Part shown: in pieces, positions 39,788 to 49,198 of the stretch | How positions within the stretch are numbered: the first letter of the stretch is position 1 | Layout: each line of letters begins with the position of its first letter | NCBI RefSeq assembly: GCF_000737575.1 | Contig: NZ_CP006270.1 | Span: 1,739,163-1,803,162, forward strand | DNA: 64,000 bases | DNA from: Synechococcus sp. KORDI-49 | GTDB taxonomy: Bacteria > Cyanobacteriota > Cyanobacteriia > PCC-6307 > Cyanobiaceae | Reading direction: 5' to 3' | The notes under the pieces: generated by a model | The model's input: only the letters and a program-made list of their open reading frames with translations | The model's database searches: none | What the model was told of the DNA's origin: nothing | Program-made: the position numbers and the translations under genes

Positions 39788-41137
39788 ATGAAGGTTGTTG
39801 TGATCGACGACGACCCAACCGGCTCGCAGACGGTTCACAGCTGCCCTCTGCTGCTGCACTGGGACGTGGAGGACCTGCGGGAGGGGCTGCGTCACCCGTC
39901 CCCACTGCTGTTTCTGCTGGCGGACACCCGGGCGCAGACCGAGGAGGCTGCAGGGGAACGCAACCGCGAGATCGCTGCCAATCTCGATGCTGCCCTCAGC
40001 GCCGAGGGCCTCCAACGCAGCGATGTGCTGCTGGTGAGCCGAGGTGACTCCACCCTCCGCGGCCATGGGGTGCTGGAGCCTGCCGTTCTCGCGGAGTGCT
40101 TCGGACCCTTTGATGCCACCTTCCACGTGCCGGCTTTTCTGGAGGGTGGGCGCACCACGGTCAACGGAGTCCACCTGCTTCGGGGTGTGCCCGTTCACAC
40201 CACGCCCTTCGCCTGCGACCGGTTGTTCGGATACGGCACCAGCGATCTGCCCGGCTGGCTGGAGGAGAGAAGCCATGGTTCCATTCACGCTGCCGATGTG
40301 GTGCGGATCAGCGGGCGGGACTTGGATGCCGCCTGCGGCAGCGGGTTGCCCAATCTGATCGAGCGGTTGCGGCAGCTGGTGGGAAATGCGGCGGTGGTGG
40401 TGGATGCTGAGCGTCTTCCCCAGCTGACCGCCTTCGCGGCAGCGGTGCGCAGTCTGCGCCGGGAGAAACGTTTTCTGTTTCGCTCTGCCGCCAGCCTGGT
40501 GAAAGCCCTGGCGGATCCAGGCCGCCAGCCCCTGGATGGCCCAGGCCTGGCGGCCTTGCGTCGCCGGGATGGTCGAGGCTGCCGATTGCCGGGACTGGTG
40601 ATGGTCGGATCCCATGTGCCCCTTGCCGATCAGCAGCTGGCGTTGCTGCTCTCGGAAGAATCCTGCGTGCCCATCGAGCTTCCCGTGCCCCGCATTGCGA
40701 GGGTGCTGGAGGGTCCGACCCCTGATCTGCTGTTGGCGGATCTGGAACAGGTGTGGCGGGAGCAGCTTCAGCTTGCGCTGGTCAGAGGGGCCACGCCGGT
40801 GCTGTTCAGCAGTCGTGGCGAACTGCGCTGCGGCAGTGAGCGGGAGGGTCGGCGGTTGTCGCGTGAACTCGCCCGGCTGATGGCACGACTGGCATCGGCG
40901 ATGGCGCCATCTCTCGGCTACCTGATCAGCAAAGGGGGAACAACCACGCAGACTCTCCTCAGTGAGGGGCTGGCGCTGCGATCCCTGCATCTGCAGGGTC
41001 AGCTGCTGCCGGGTCTGTCACTGGTGCTCCCCTCAGGCGGGGGGCGGTTGCAACAGCTGCCGATCCTCACCTTTCCGGGCAATCTCGGTGATGCCGGCAC
41101 GCTGCTGCTGGCCTGGCAGCGGATGCAGGCCGGCTGA
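39788..41137 (+). CDS. Four-carbon acid sugar kinase family protein (DUF1537)
   Basis: A 449-residue protein of the DUF1537 (OtnK/DenK-like) kinase family, which phosphorylates C4 sugar acids such as erythronate or threonate. The N-terminal domain has IDDDPTGSQTV (about residues 6-16), LLVSRGDSTLRGH (about 87-99) and GRTTVNGVHL; the C-terminal nucleotide-binding part shows ISKGGTTTQTLL and FPGNLGDAGTL. The usual otn partners (aldolase, dehydrogenase) are absent. It is divergent from glcE by 14 bases and overlaps glcF antisense by 105 bases, so a glycolate-related role is possible but unproven. Confidence 0.88.
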   Translation: MKVVVIDDDPTGSQTVHSCPLLLHWDVEDLREGLRHPSPLLFLLADTRAQTEEAAGERNREIAANLDAALSAEGLQRSDVLLVSRGDSTLRGHGVLEPAVLAECFGPFDATFHVPAFLEGGRTTVNGVHLLRGVPVHTTPFACDRLFGYGTSDLPGWLEERSHGSIHAADVVRISGRDLDAACGSGLPNLIERLRQLVGNAAVVVDAERLPQLTAFAAAVRSLRREKRFLFRSAASLVKALADPGRQPLDGPGLAALRRRDGRGCRLPGLVMVGSHVPLADQQLALLLSEESCVPIELPVPRIARVLEGPTPDLLLADLEQVWREQLQLALVRGATPVLFSSRGELRCGSEREGRRLSRELARLMARLASAMAPSLGYLISKGGTTTQTLLSEGLALRSLHLQGQLLPGLSLVLPSGGGRLQQLPILTFPGNLGDAGTLLLAWQRMQAG

Positions 41138-42418
41138 GGCCGCCAGCAGCTCCATGGGGTGATGCACGCTGGCCCGCGCGCCGAGATGCTGACGCAGCTG
41201 CAGGGTGCAGCCGATGTTGGCGCTCGCCACCAGATCCGCACCGGTGCTGCTGAGGTCGTCTGCCTTGATGCGCCCCAGTTCCGCCGCCTCCTGGGGTTGC
41301 ACCAGGTTGTAGATGCCGGCGCTGCCACAGCAGACGCCCGCTTCTGTGGCTTCCCGGAGTTGCAGGGCGGGAATGTTGTGCAGCAACTCCCTCGGCTGAG
41401 CCTGGATCCCCTGGCCATGAATCATGTGGCAGGCGTCGTGGAAGGCGACCGTGATCCCGAGGGGTTGCAGGCGTCGGCGGAAGGGTTCGCTCAGACCGCG
41501 TGCCGCAAGGAATTCGTGAACATCCAGAACGGGGGAACGGAAGAGGGCCTCACCCATCAGCAGCTCTTCATAGGCCTTCATCGTGTGGCCGCAGCCGGAG
41601 GCTGCCACCAGCACGGCATCGACATCCCCTTCGATCGCGTTGAAGCTGCGCACCAGATCCGAGGCCAGCTGGCGGGTCAGCTCCAGTTCTCCCTGGTGAT
41701 GACTGACGGCTCCGCAGCAGCCCTGGTCGGGAGGTAGCACCACCTCGAAGCCATTGGCCTGAAGCACCGCCACGGTGGCTCTGCTGACGGCGGGATCAAA
41801 ACAGCGCTGCACACAGCCCAGCAGCAGCGCCACCCGTCCTCGCCGTTCACCAGTGGCGGGATTCAGCTGCGGCAGATGGTCGCTGTAGCTGTCGGCGGCC
41901 AGAGGGGGCAACAGCCGTTCCATGGCTTCGATCTGGGGACCGAACAGGCGGGTGAGTCCAGTCCGGCGGGCAAGCGCTTGAACCGGCGTTCCCGCATAGA
42001 TCCGCAGGGGTTGCAGCAGGGCTCTCAGGCGGCTGGGGTACGGCAGCACCTGCAGCAGCAGTCGCCGGAAGGCCACCTCCCACGGGCTGCGATGGCCGGC
42101 CTTGATCAGCTTCGGACGGGTGTGCTCGATCAGCTGGTCGTAGCGGACGCCGGACGGACAGGCGCTGACGCAGGCAAAGCAGCCGAGGCACGTCTCGAAA
42201 TGACTGGCAACACTGGCATCGAGCTCCAGCTCTCCGGCTTCGATCGCCCGCAGCGCATGAATGCGGCCACGGGGGGAATCCATCTCACTGGCCAGCACCC
42301 GGTAGCTGGCACAGGTGGGCAGGCAGAACCCGCAGTGGACGCATGGGTCGGCCGCACCGGCGGGGAGTCCCGGCAGGTTGACAGAGGCGCTCTGATCCGG
42401 CCTGGAGGACTGAGTCAT
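41033..42418 (-). CDS. glcF: Glycolate dehydrogenase iron-sulfur subunit, GlcF-like
   Basis: A 461-residue (Fe-S)-binding protein. Two ferredoxin-type clusters are seen at CVHCGFCLPTCASY (about residues 26-39) and CLGCFACVSACPSG (about 79-92), then two CCG-type (DUF3390/CCG) domains with GCCGAVSHHQGE and AGVCCGSAGIY. Electrons from GlcD/GlcE-bound flavin pass through it to a quinone. The last 25 or so residues after the conserved HHPMELLAASAG lie in the 105-base overlap with the sugar-acid kinase gene and look like a nonconserved tail. glcD is not in this window. Confidence 0.92.
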   Translation of the reverse strand: MTQSSRPDQSASVNLPGLPAGAADPCVHCGFCLPTCASYRVLASEMDSPRGRIHALRAIEAGELELDASVASHFETCLGCFACVSACPSGVRYDQLIEHTRPKLIKAGHRSPWEVAFRRLLLQVLPYPSRLRALLQPLRIYAGTPVQALARRTGLTRLFGPQIEAMERLLPPLAADSYSDHLPQLNPATGERRGRVALLLGCVQRCFDPAVSRATVAVLQANGFEVVLPPDQGCCGAVSHHQGELELTRQLASDLVRSFNAIEGDVDAVLVAASGCGHTMKAYEELLMGEALFRSPVLDVHEFLAARGLSEPFRRRLQPLGITVAFHDACHMIHGQGIQAQPRELLHNIPALQLREATEAGVCCGSAGIYNLVQPQEAAELGRIKADDLSSTGADLVASANIGCTLQLRQHLGARASVHHPMELLAASAGLHPLPGQQQRAGITEIARKGEDRQLLQPPPA

Positions 42419-42508
42419 GCTGCGATTCTGACGGAGCACTTTCTGTTCTGGGTTACTCTCAGCCCCACCCAGGCCTTGGATCAGGTCATCAGGACAAGAG
42501 TCAATGTG

Positions 42509-43450
42509 ATGGCCGAGTCTTCATCTTCCAGGGTCAAGATTCATGTCGGGGTTTCACGTACAGGGACAACAGTTCTTCAGCGTCATGTCTTCCCTGAGCT
42601 GAGAAATCATCTCGTCTTTGCCAAGAAGCCATTCACATCTTCGATATCGTCATTGCCGGTCGGTTGGGATTCCAGGCTGCAGTTCGTCGATCATTGCTTG
42701 CAGAAACCCCTGCAACTCCGAAGCTCTTCAGAGCGTCATCATTTGGCGGGGAAAATCCTTTTTCCTGTTGCTATTGCCGCCAGCAGGCAGGACAGTGCTG
42801 ATCAGTCTGTCTTCCGTCAATACCTGAGCTGTGTTGTCCGTCAGATGATCGAAGAGTCGCAGCGTGATGGCCGAAGGCTGTTGATCTCCAGTGAGCGTTT
42901 GGCACAGACCAATTTTTCCATTTGGGCCAAAAAACGTAACTTCTCCAAGTCCGTTGTAACGACCTTTCCTGTTTATGAGTTGTGTCGTGCTTTTCTTGAT
43001 GCTTCTGGCCAGAAGCCCCAGGTGATTGTGGTGCTCAGGGAGCCGATCTCCTATCTGCGTTCCAATTACATTCGGATGTGCGAAATGCGGAAGAAGCATG
43101 GGAATTCTTGCCTCTCAGCTGATCGTTTCGTGGCGCGTCAGGCGCGATGTGAAAAGGCTCACCCTGGGACATCGGCGCTGACTGCTGCCATGCATCAGTC
43201 GTTTGTAAGTGCTCTGGAGGCTGTCGCGGAGGTGAAGGCTGTTGGTTTCCGCGAGCAGATCGCCAGCAGCGATCTGTGTTCACTCTTCGGTCTGGAGGGT
43301 GAGCCAGGGTTCTCCTTCGCTCAGTTCCCCCGTGAAAACAGATTTACCGAGATGGCCGACGATGAGGCGACGATTGAACGGCTGATCACTGAAACGCTTG
43401 CGAAGAAAGGGTTTCTGGATCGTCTTCACGCCGAGCAGCGCTATGAGTGA
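42509..43450 (+). CDS. Sulfotransferase-like protein
   Basis: A 313-residue protein with the PAPS-binding P-loop-type start VKIHVGVSRTGTTVLQ (about residues 9-24), equivalent to the 5'-phosphosulfate-binding loop, and a second motif VIVVLREPISYLRSNY (about 174-189) that fits the 3'-phosphate-binding region. It probably transfers sulfate from PAPS to a glycan or other surface molecule; a kinase of the same P-loop fold is less likely. It lies between glcF and icd and ends three bases before the convergent icd stop. Confidence 0.72.
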   Translation: MAESSSSRVKIHVGVSRTGTTVLQRHVFPELRNHLVFAKKPFTSSISSLPVGWDSRLQFVDHCLQKPLQLRSSSERHHLAGKILFPVAIAASRQDSADQSVFRQYLSCVVRQMIEESQRDGRRLLISSERLAQTNFSIWAKKRNFSKSVVTTFPVYELCRAFLDASGQKPQVIVVLREPISYLRSNYIRMCEMRKKHGNSCLSADRFVARQARCEKAHPGTSALTAAMHQSFVSALEAVAEVKAVGFREQIASSDLCSLFGLEGEPGFSFAQFPRENRFTEMADDEATIERLITETLAKKGFLDRLHAEQRYE

Positions 43451-43453
43451 CCG

Positions 43454-44878
<1,425 letters not shown>

Positions 44879-44910
44879 GGCGGTCGATTGGGCGTCAGCA
44901 AGGCGAGCCT

Positions 44911-45894
44911 ATGACTGAGTGTGCAGCCTTACGGTTCAGCCATCACCAGCAGGTTCGGATGGTCCGCGAGCAGCTCTGGGTCGTAGCGGCTTGCTTCAAC
45001 GAGCACAGCATCATCTGTCGGTTCATTGAGGAGGTGCTTCAGCTCCACGTCGTGGATCGACTGGTTCTGATCGATGACGGCTCTGGAGACGCCACGGTGA
45101 CTGTGATCCGCCAGTGGCAGGAGGCCCATCCCAGCGCTCCGCTGGTCTTGCTGGAGCTGACGCGCAACTTCGGCAAGGAAGCGGCGATGCTGGCCGGCCT
45201 CGACCATGCATCTGGACGCTGCGGTGCGGTGGTCTTGATCGATTCCGACCTGCAGCATCCACCGGAGAGGATTCCCGTGATGGTTGAAGCGTGGAGGCAG
45301 GGGGCCGAGGTGGTCACTGCTGTGCGGGATGACCAAGACGCCGAGTCTCTGGTGAAAGTGGCCACAGCCTCCTGGTTCTATCGGGTGTTCAATCGGTTGG
45401 TGGATTCGATTCAGCTGCAGGAGGGGGCCGGTGACTTCCGTTTGCTGAGTGCTCCGGTGGTGGAAGCGGTGACCCAGATGCGTGAAGCCGCGCGTTTCTC
45501 AAAGGGGTTGATGCCCTGGACGGGATACCGCAGCGTGGAGATCCCTTACAGCCGCGTGGCACGTCTGGGGGGGGGCAGTTCCTGGAGCTCCTACAGGCTC
45601 TGGCGTTACGCCCTTGATGGCATCTTTTCCTTCTCGGTGAAGCCCCTCAAGGTGTGGGGGGTGATCGGTGTGCTGATTTCTCTGCTCAGCTTCCTCTACG
45701 CCGCGCTGATCGTTCTGCGCACCGTTGTCTTCGGGGTGGACCTGCCGGGCTATGCCTCACTGATCGTGGCCATTCTGTTTCTCGGTGGAATCCAGCTGAT
45801 CGGCATCGGTGTGCTCGGCGAATACATCGGCCGGATCTACATCGATGTGAAGAAGCGGCCGCACTATTTCATCCGCGCGGTGCACGAGTCCTGA
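44911..45894 (+). CDS. GT2 glycosyltransferase of the GtrB/polyprenyl-phosphate sugar synthase type
   Basis: A 327-residue GT-A enzyme. The N-terminal catalytic domain shows VVAACFNEHSII (about residues 25-36), LVLIDDGSGDAT (about 49-60) with a DD pair, and IDSDLQHPPE (about 107-116), the DxD-type metal site. Two C-terminal membrane helices lie at about 245-268 and 283-303. Such proteins load a sugar onto undecaprenyl or dolichyl phosphate. It is tail-to-tail with a GtrA-containing protein, the usual flippase partner, with a 26-base overlap. An internal ATG at 44959 is an alternative start. Confidence 0.92.
   Translation: MTECAALRFSHHQQVRMVREQLWVVAACFNEHSIICRFIEEVLQLHVVDRLVLIDDGSGDATVTVIRQWQEAHPSAPLVLLELTRNFGKEAAMLAGLDHASGRCGAVVLIDSDLQHPPERIPVMVEAWRQGAEVVTAVRDDQDAESLVKVATASWFYRVFNRLVDSIQLQEGAGDFRLLSAPVVEAVTQMREAARFSKGLMPWTGYRSVEIPYSRVARLGGGSSWSSYRLWRYALDGIFSFSVKPLKVWGVIGVLISLLSFLYAALIVLRTVVFGVDLPGYASLIVAILFLGGIQLIGIGVLGEYIGRIYIDVKKRPHYFIRAVHES
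45567..45575 (+). repeat. Homopolymeric G9 tract inside the GT2 gene
   Basis: Nine consecutive G encode Leu-Gly-Gly-Gly of ARLGGGSSW between the catalytic domain and the membrane helices. It is the longest G run I see in the window; slippage would remove the membrane anchor. Confidence 0.9.
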
Positions 45895-47113
45895 GGGCCT
45901 GCCACTCCCGCTGCCTGTCCGTGCTGCTGAAGAAGCCTGCGGACAGCTGGAATCCGTAGCGCTCCATGGCGGCAGCGTTTCCGGCTACTGCCGGATGGCT
46001 CAGCAGGAGATTGGGTGTGTCTCCTTCGCGCGTTGGACTCCATGCCAGTCCCTGGAGGCATGCCTCGAGAGGGCGTCCCGTCATGCGTCCTGTAAACAGC
46101 ACACCACTGAATGCGCCGTTGGTGCTGATGCCGGCTCGCTTCAGCCGGGGAATGGCCAGGCCGCTGAGCAGTTGCAGCACCAGCCACTTGAGCAGGCCTC
46201 CGCTGCGCAGCGCAGACCACCAGCAGGACAGAGGCAGATCTGTGGGCAGCGGTTCCCGTGTTGTGCGAATCCAGTCGATCTGATGCTGTTTGGACTGTCT
46301 CAGCAGGCAGTCCAGAACGATGGGCGTCAGATGGATGTGCTGATGGCCGTCAAGCGGAATCCGTCGTTGTTCGGTGAGCGTCCGGAAACGGTGGACCTGG
46401 TGTTCGATGGCGCGCTCCAGTTGCGGCAGGAATCGCTGGCGACGCGCGGGCAGCAGTGAGGCCAGCAGCAACGTGCCGAAGCTCGCCGGTAGATCCGGAC
46501 AGCCTTCCACGCCTGGGCCTTCCGTCAGGCAGAGATGCAGGCAGAGTCCCGCGGCGTCGGGCAGCGTCCGCCAGGCGGCGGCGGCCTCCTGTGCCGATGC
46601 CCCGTCCACCAGCAGGCTGGCGCCTTGCAGCTGACCGCTTGTCGCAAGGCTCAGGATGGCTTCATCAACCTCCGGGGCCAGACCGAGGTCGTCTGCATGA
46701 ATCAGGTCAGGCAGGGCTGGGGTGTGACGCTGTCGCTGGCTGAAGCGAGCAGCCCGGCTCCAGATCAGGGCATTCAGCACTGTGGGGGTGAACACCAGCA
46801 GCAGGGTGCGCCATGCCGGATGGGCCCAGTCCGTCAGCAGCAGTGGCAACAGCGCGCAGACGCTCAGATTGATGCCGTATTGGAGGATCAGCCAGCGCCG
46901 GGCAAAGCGACGACCTCCGGTCTCCTCCCGGAAGGTCACCAGAGCATGGCCGAGATAACCCGCCACAGAAGCGGCCAGAAAAGCGAGAGGGTTGGCCAGC
47001 CAGCTGGGAATCACCATCTCAAGGCTGATCAGCACGACGAGATGAACACCTGCCGCCACAGCACCCACTGCTCCGTAGCGCCCCAGGCGCCGGAGCAGCG
47101 CCGCGGATTTCAT
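45869..47113 (-). CDS. GtrA-like flippase domain fused to ChbG/YdjC-family deacetylase
   Basis: A 414-residue two-domain protein. Residues 1-135 form a four-helix GtrA-like membrane domain (helices at about 10-30, 37-58, 72-95 and 100-118, with GYLGHALVTFREE between), the type that flips polyprenyl-phosphate sugars. Residues about 140-414 match the YdjC/ChbG/HpnK deacetylase fold: LIHADDLGLAPEVDEAI with its metal-binding Asp pair, LCLHLCLTEGP with a metal-binding His, and DGHQHIHLTP. The fusion suggests deacetylation of a lipid-linked amino sugar coupled to translocation. It is preceded on the same strand by mtnN with a four-base overlap. Confidence 0.88.
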   Translation of the reverse strand: MKSAALLRRLGRYGAVGAVAAGVHLVVLISLEMVIPSWLANPLAFLAASVAGYLGHALVTFREETGGRRFARRWLILQYGINLSVCALLPLLLTDWAHPAWRTLLLVFTPTVLNALIWSRAARFSQRQRHTPALPDLIHADDLGLAPEVDEAILSLATSGQLQGASLLVDGASAQEAAAAWRTLPDAAGLCLHLCLTEGPGVEGCPDLPASFGTLLLASLLPARRQRFLPQLERAIEHQVHRFRTLTEQRRIPLDGHQHIHLTPIVLDCLLRQSKQHQIDWIRTTREPLPTDLPLSCWWSALRSGGLLKWLVLQLLSGLAIPRLKRAGISTNGAFSGVLFTGRMTGRPLEACLQGLAWSPTREGDTPNLLLSHPAVAGNAAAMERYGFQLSAGFFSSTDRQREWQALRTRAPRG

Positions 47114-47880
47114 CGGCGGGGCGCTGAGGCCTGTCGCCGGAGCAGTGTCTCAATCAACGTCCAGGCCCGTGCGTCGTAGGCCTGAACGAAGTCATTGAAG
47201 CTCTGTGCGGCCTCCGAATCCGCCCCATCCGAGATCACACGCAGAACCAGCCAGGGAACGTTCTCCTGTTCGGCCACCTGCGCCACCGCGGCACCTTCCA
47301 TTTCCACGGCCTGCAGATCGGGCAGGGCGTCGCGCAGGGTTGCGATCACAGCAGCATCCCCGATGAACTGATCACCGGTTCCGATCAGTCCCGGCTTGGG
47401 CCGGCCGAATCCCTGGAGTGCACCGGCGGAGTGGCTCTGCTCAAGCGCGTTGAGGGCCCAGTGAAACCAGGCCTCCTGGGGTGCCAACACGGCCCGGTTC
47501 AGTGGTGGCACTACGAATCTCGGCAGGATCGGTCGCACGTCCAGATCGTGCTGGACAACCGAATCGGCCAGCACCACATCCCATTGCTGCAGGGCTGGGT
47601 CGGCACCACCGGCGACCCCGGTGAACAGAAGCAGATCGATCGGCGCCTCCGGGGAAGCTGAGGCGAGCACACGGGTGGCGGTGCGAGCAGCGCAGACCTT
47701 GCCCCAACCGCTCCAGGCCAGCGTCAAGAGCACCGGCGTGCCGCCATCCCCCTGCCATTCGCCGCGATGAATCACCAGATCGCCGAAGGTTTCGCGACTC
47801 AGGTTGTTCAGATGAGCCAGATCAGAACCGATTTCCTCCGGCATGGCCCCAAGCAGACCGAGATGGAGAGGGCGTTCCAT
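47110..47880 (-). CDS. mtnN: 5'-methylthioadenosine/S-adenosylhomocysteine nucleosidase-like protein
   Basis: A 256-residue PNP/UDP-phosphorylase-fold protein. It starts LGLLGAMPEEI (about residues 7-17), has LLFTGVAGGADP (about 84-95), and carries the ligand motif LQAVEMEGAAVAQVA (about 190-204) plus ISDGADSEAAQSF with the catalytic Asp. It should cleave MTA or SAH to adenine plus methylthioribose or ribosylhomocysteine, recycling products of SAM chemistry. Futalosine hydrolase is a relative, but the MEGAA and SDGAD motifs favour MTA/SAH nucleosidase. It overlaps the GtrA fusion by four bases. Confidence 0.85.
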   Translation of the reverse strand: MERPLHLGLLGAMPEEIGSDLAHLNNLSRETFGDLVIHRGEWQGDGGTPVLLTLAWSGWGKVCAARTATRVLASASPEAPIDLLLFTGVAGGADPALQQWDVVLADSVVQHDLDVRPILPRFVVPPLNRAVLAPQEAWFHWALNALEQSHSAGALQGFGRPKPGLIGTGDQFIGDAAVIATLRDALPDLQAVEMEGAAVAQVAEQENVPWLVLRVISDGADSEAAQSFNDFVQAYDARAWTLIETLLRRQASAPRR

Positions 47881-47946
47881 GATCGACGCGAATTGCTGTC
47901 ACCGTAACGGCGGGCCAGGGTGGATCCGTGCAGGATTGGGCGAGGT

Positions 47947-48402
47947 GTGACGTCGGTCGTGAACGCAGGTGAAACGGTGTGCAGCGTGGAGCAGGCCCGG
48001 GTCATCGCCTCCGCAGTGACGCTGGTGCGGCGACATTTTCCTGCCGCCAAGGAAAATCTGCGTCCGTGGAGGGATGACGCCCAGACACGTCAGTGGAGCG
48101 AACCCGAGTCGATCGATCTCTCCTTTCACTTCCCGGGCTGGAGCCCGCGGCTGCAATGCCGCAGCCTGCTGATGCAGCTTCGTCTCAGCAGGCGTGAAGC
48201 CGATCAGCCAGGTCACCTGCTGGGTGTGCTGATGCGCGGCATGACCTACGACGGCGAGCGCTGGCGGCTGGCGACCGTCGGCGATTGGCAGCCCACAGGG
48301 TCCCATCTCCCCCAGCCGGATCAGGTGCAATGCCTGCGCCAGATCTGTCAGGACCTGTTCGTTCTGTTTTCAGCGGGCGCATCGGATGAGGCTGCCCCGT
48401 AA
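47947..48402 (+). CDS. Hypothetical protein
   Basis: A protein of about 151 residues read from GTG 47947; GTG codons at 47920 and 47959 are equally possible starts. The central part contains several aromatic and basic residues (FHFPGWSPRLQCRSLLMQLRL) that look like a compact alpha/beta domain, but no motif I recognise. No signal or membrane segment. It lies between a divergent mtnN gene and heme oxygenase (75 bases upstream of it). Likely cyanobacterial and conserved, but I cannot assign a function. Confidence 0.6.
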   Translation: MTSVVNAGETVCSVEQARVIASAVTLVRRHFPAAKENLRPWRDDAQTRQWSEPESIDLSFHFPGWSPRLQCRSLLMQLRLSRREADQPGHLLGVLMRGMTYDGERWRLATVGDWQPTGSHLPQPDQVQCLRQICQDLFVLFSAGASDEAAP

Positions 48403-48477
48403 CCCTTCGCAACTCAGACGGCCGCTGGTTGGATATCTCCTAATAAGGTCGAGGAATCGCTCAACCACAGGCTGATC

Positions 48478-49191
48478 ATGTCCGTCGCACTGGCTGCACA
48501 GCTTCGTGAAGGCACGAAGAAGTCGCACACCATGGCCGAGAACACCGGCTTCGTGAGTTGCTTTCTGAAAGGCGTCGTCGATAAGGCCAGCTACCGCAAG
48601 CTCGTGGCTGATCTCTATTTCGTGTACACAGCGATGGAGGAGGAAATCGGAAAGCTCGGAGACCATCCTGTGGTGGCACCGATCGGAATGAAGGAGCTCA
48701 ACCGCCGTGAGGCCCTCGAGCAGGACCTGACCTATTACTTCGGAGCCAACTGGAGGGATCAGATTCAGGCTTCACCTTCAGCAGCGGTTTACGTCGATCG
48801 CATTCATGCCATCGCCAAGGAGTCTCCTGAGCTGCTGGTGGGTCACCACTACACGCGTTATCTGGGTGATCTCTCCGGTGGACAGATCCTCAAGAACATC
48901 GCCCAGAAGGCGATGAACATGGATGGTGATGACGGTCTGCGTTTCTACGTCTTCGATGACATCGCTGATGAGAAGGCGTTCAAAACCGCCTACCGCGCCG
49001 CGATGGACGAGCTGCCCATCGATCAGTCCACAGCGGATCGGATCGTCGAGGAAGCCAACCACGCCTTCCACCTGAACATGAACATGTTCAAGGAGCTGGA
49101 GGGCAATCTGGTTGCAGCGATCGGCAAGGTGCTGTTCGGTTTCCTGACCCGTCGGCAGCGCACCGGCAGCACGGAGGCGGCAGCCGCCTGA
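48478..49191 (+). CDS. ho1: Heme oxygenase (biliverdin-producing)
   Basis: Heme oxygenase opens heme to biliverdin IX-alpha, CO and iron with ferredoxin electrons, the first step of phycobilin synthesis. The 237-residue protein has the proximal heme ligand His17 in REGTKKSHTMAEN, and the distal helix GDLSGGQILKNIA (about residues 130-142). HHYTRYLGDLSGGQ precedes it. Length is normal for cyanobacterial HO1 (PbsA). A glycosyltransferase gene follows after seven bases, possibly cotranscribed, without an evident functional link. Confidence 0.97.
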   Translation: MSVALAAQLREGTKKSHTMAENTGFVSCFLKGVVDKASYRKLVADLYFVYTAMEEEIGKLGDHPVVAPIGMKELNRREALEQDLTYYFGANWRDQIQASPSAAVYVDRIHAIAKESPELLVGHHYTRYLGDLSGGQILKNIAQKAMNMDGDDGLRFYVFDDIADEKAFKTAYRAAMDELPIDQSTADRIVEEANHAFHLNMNMFKELEGNLVAAIGKVLFGFLTRRQRTGSTEAAAA

Positions 49192-49198
49192 AGCAGCC

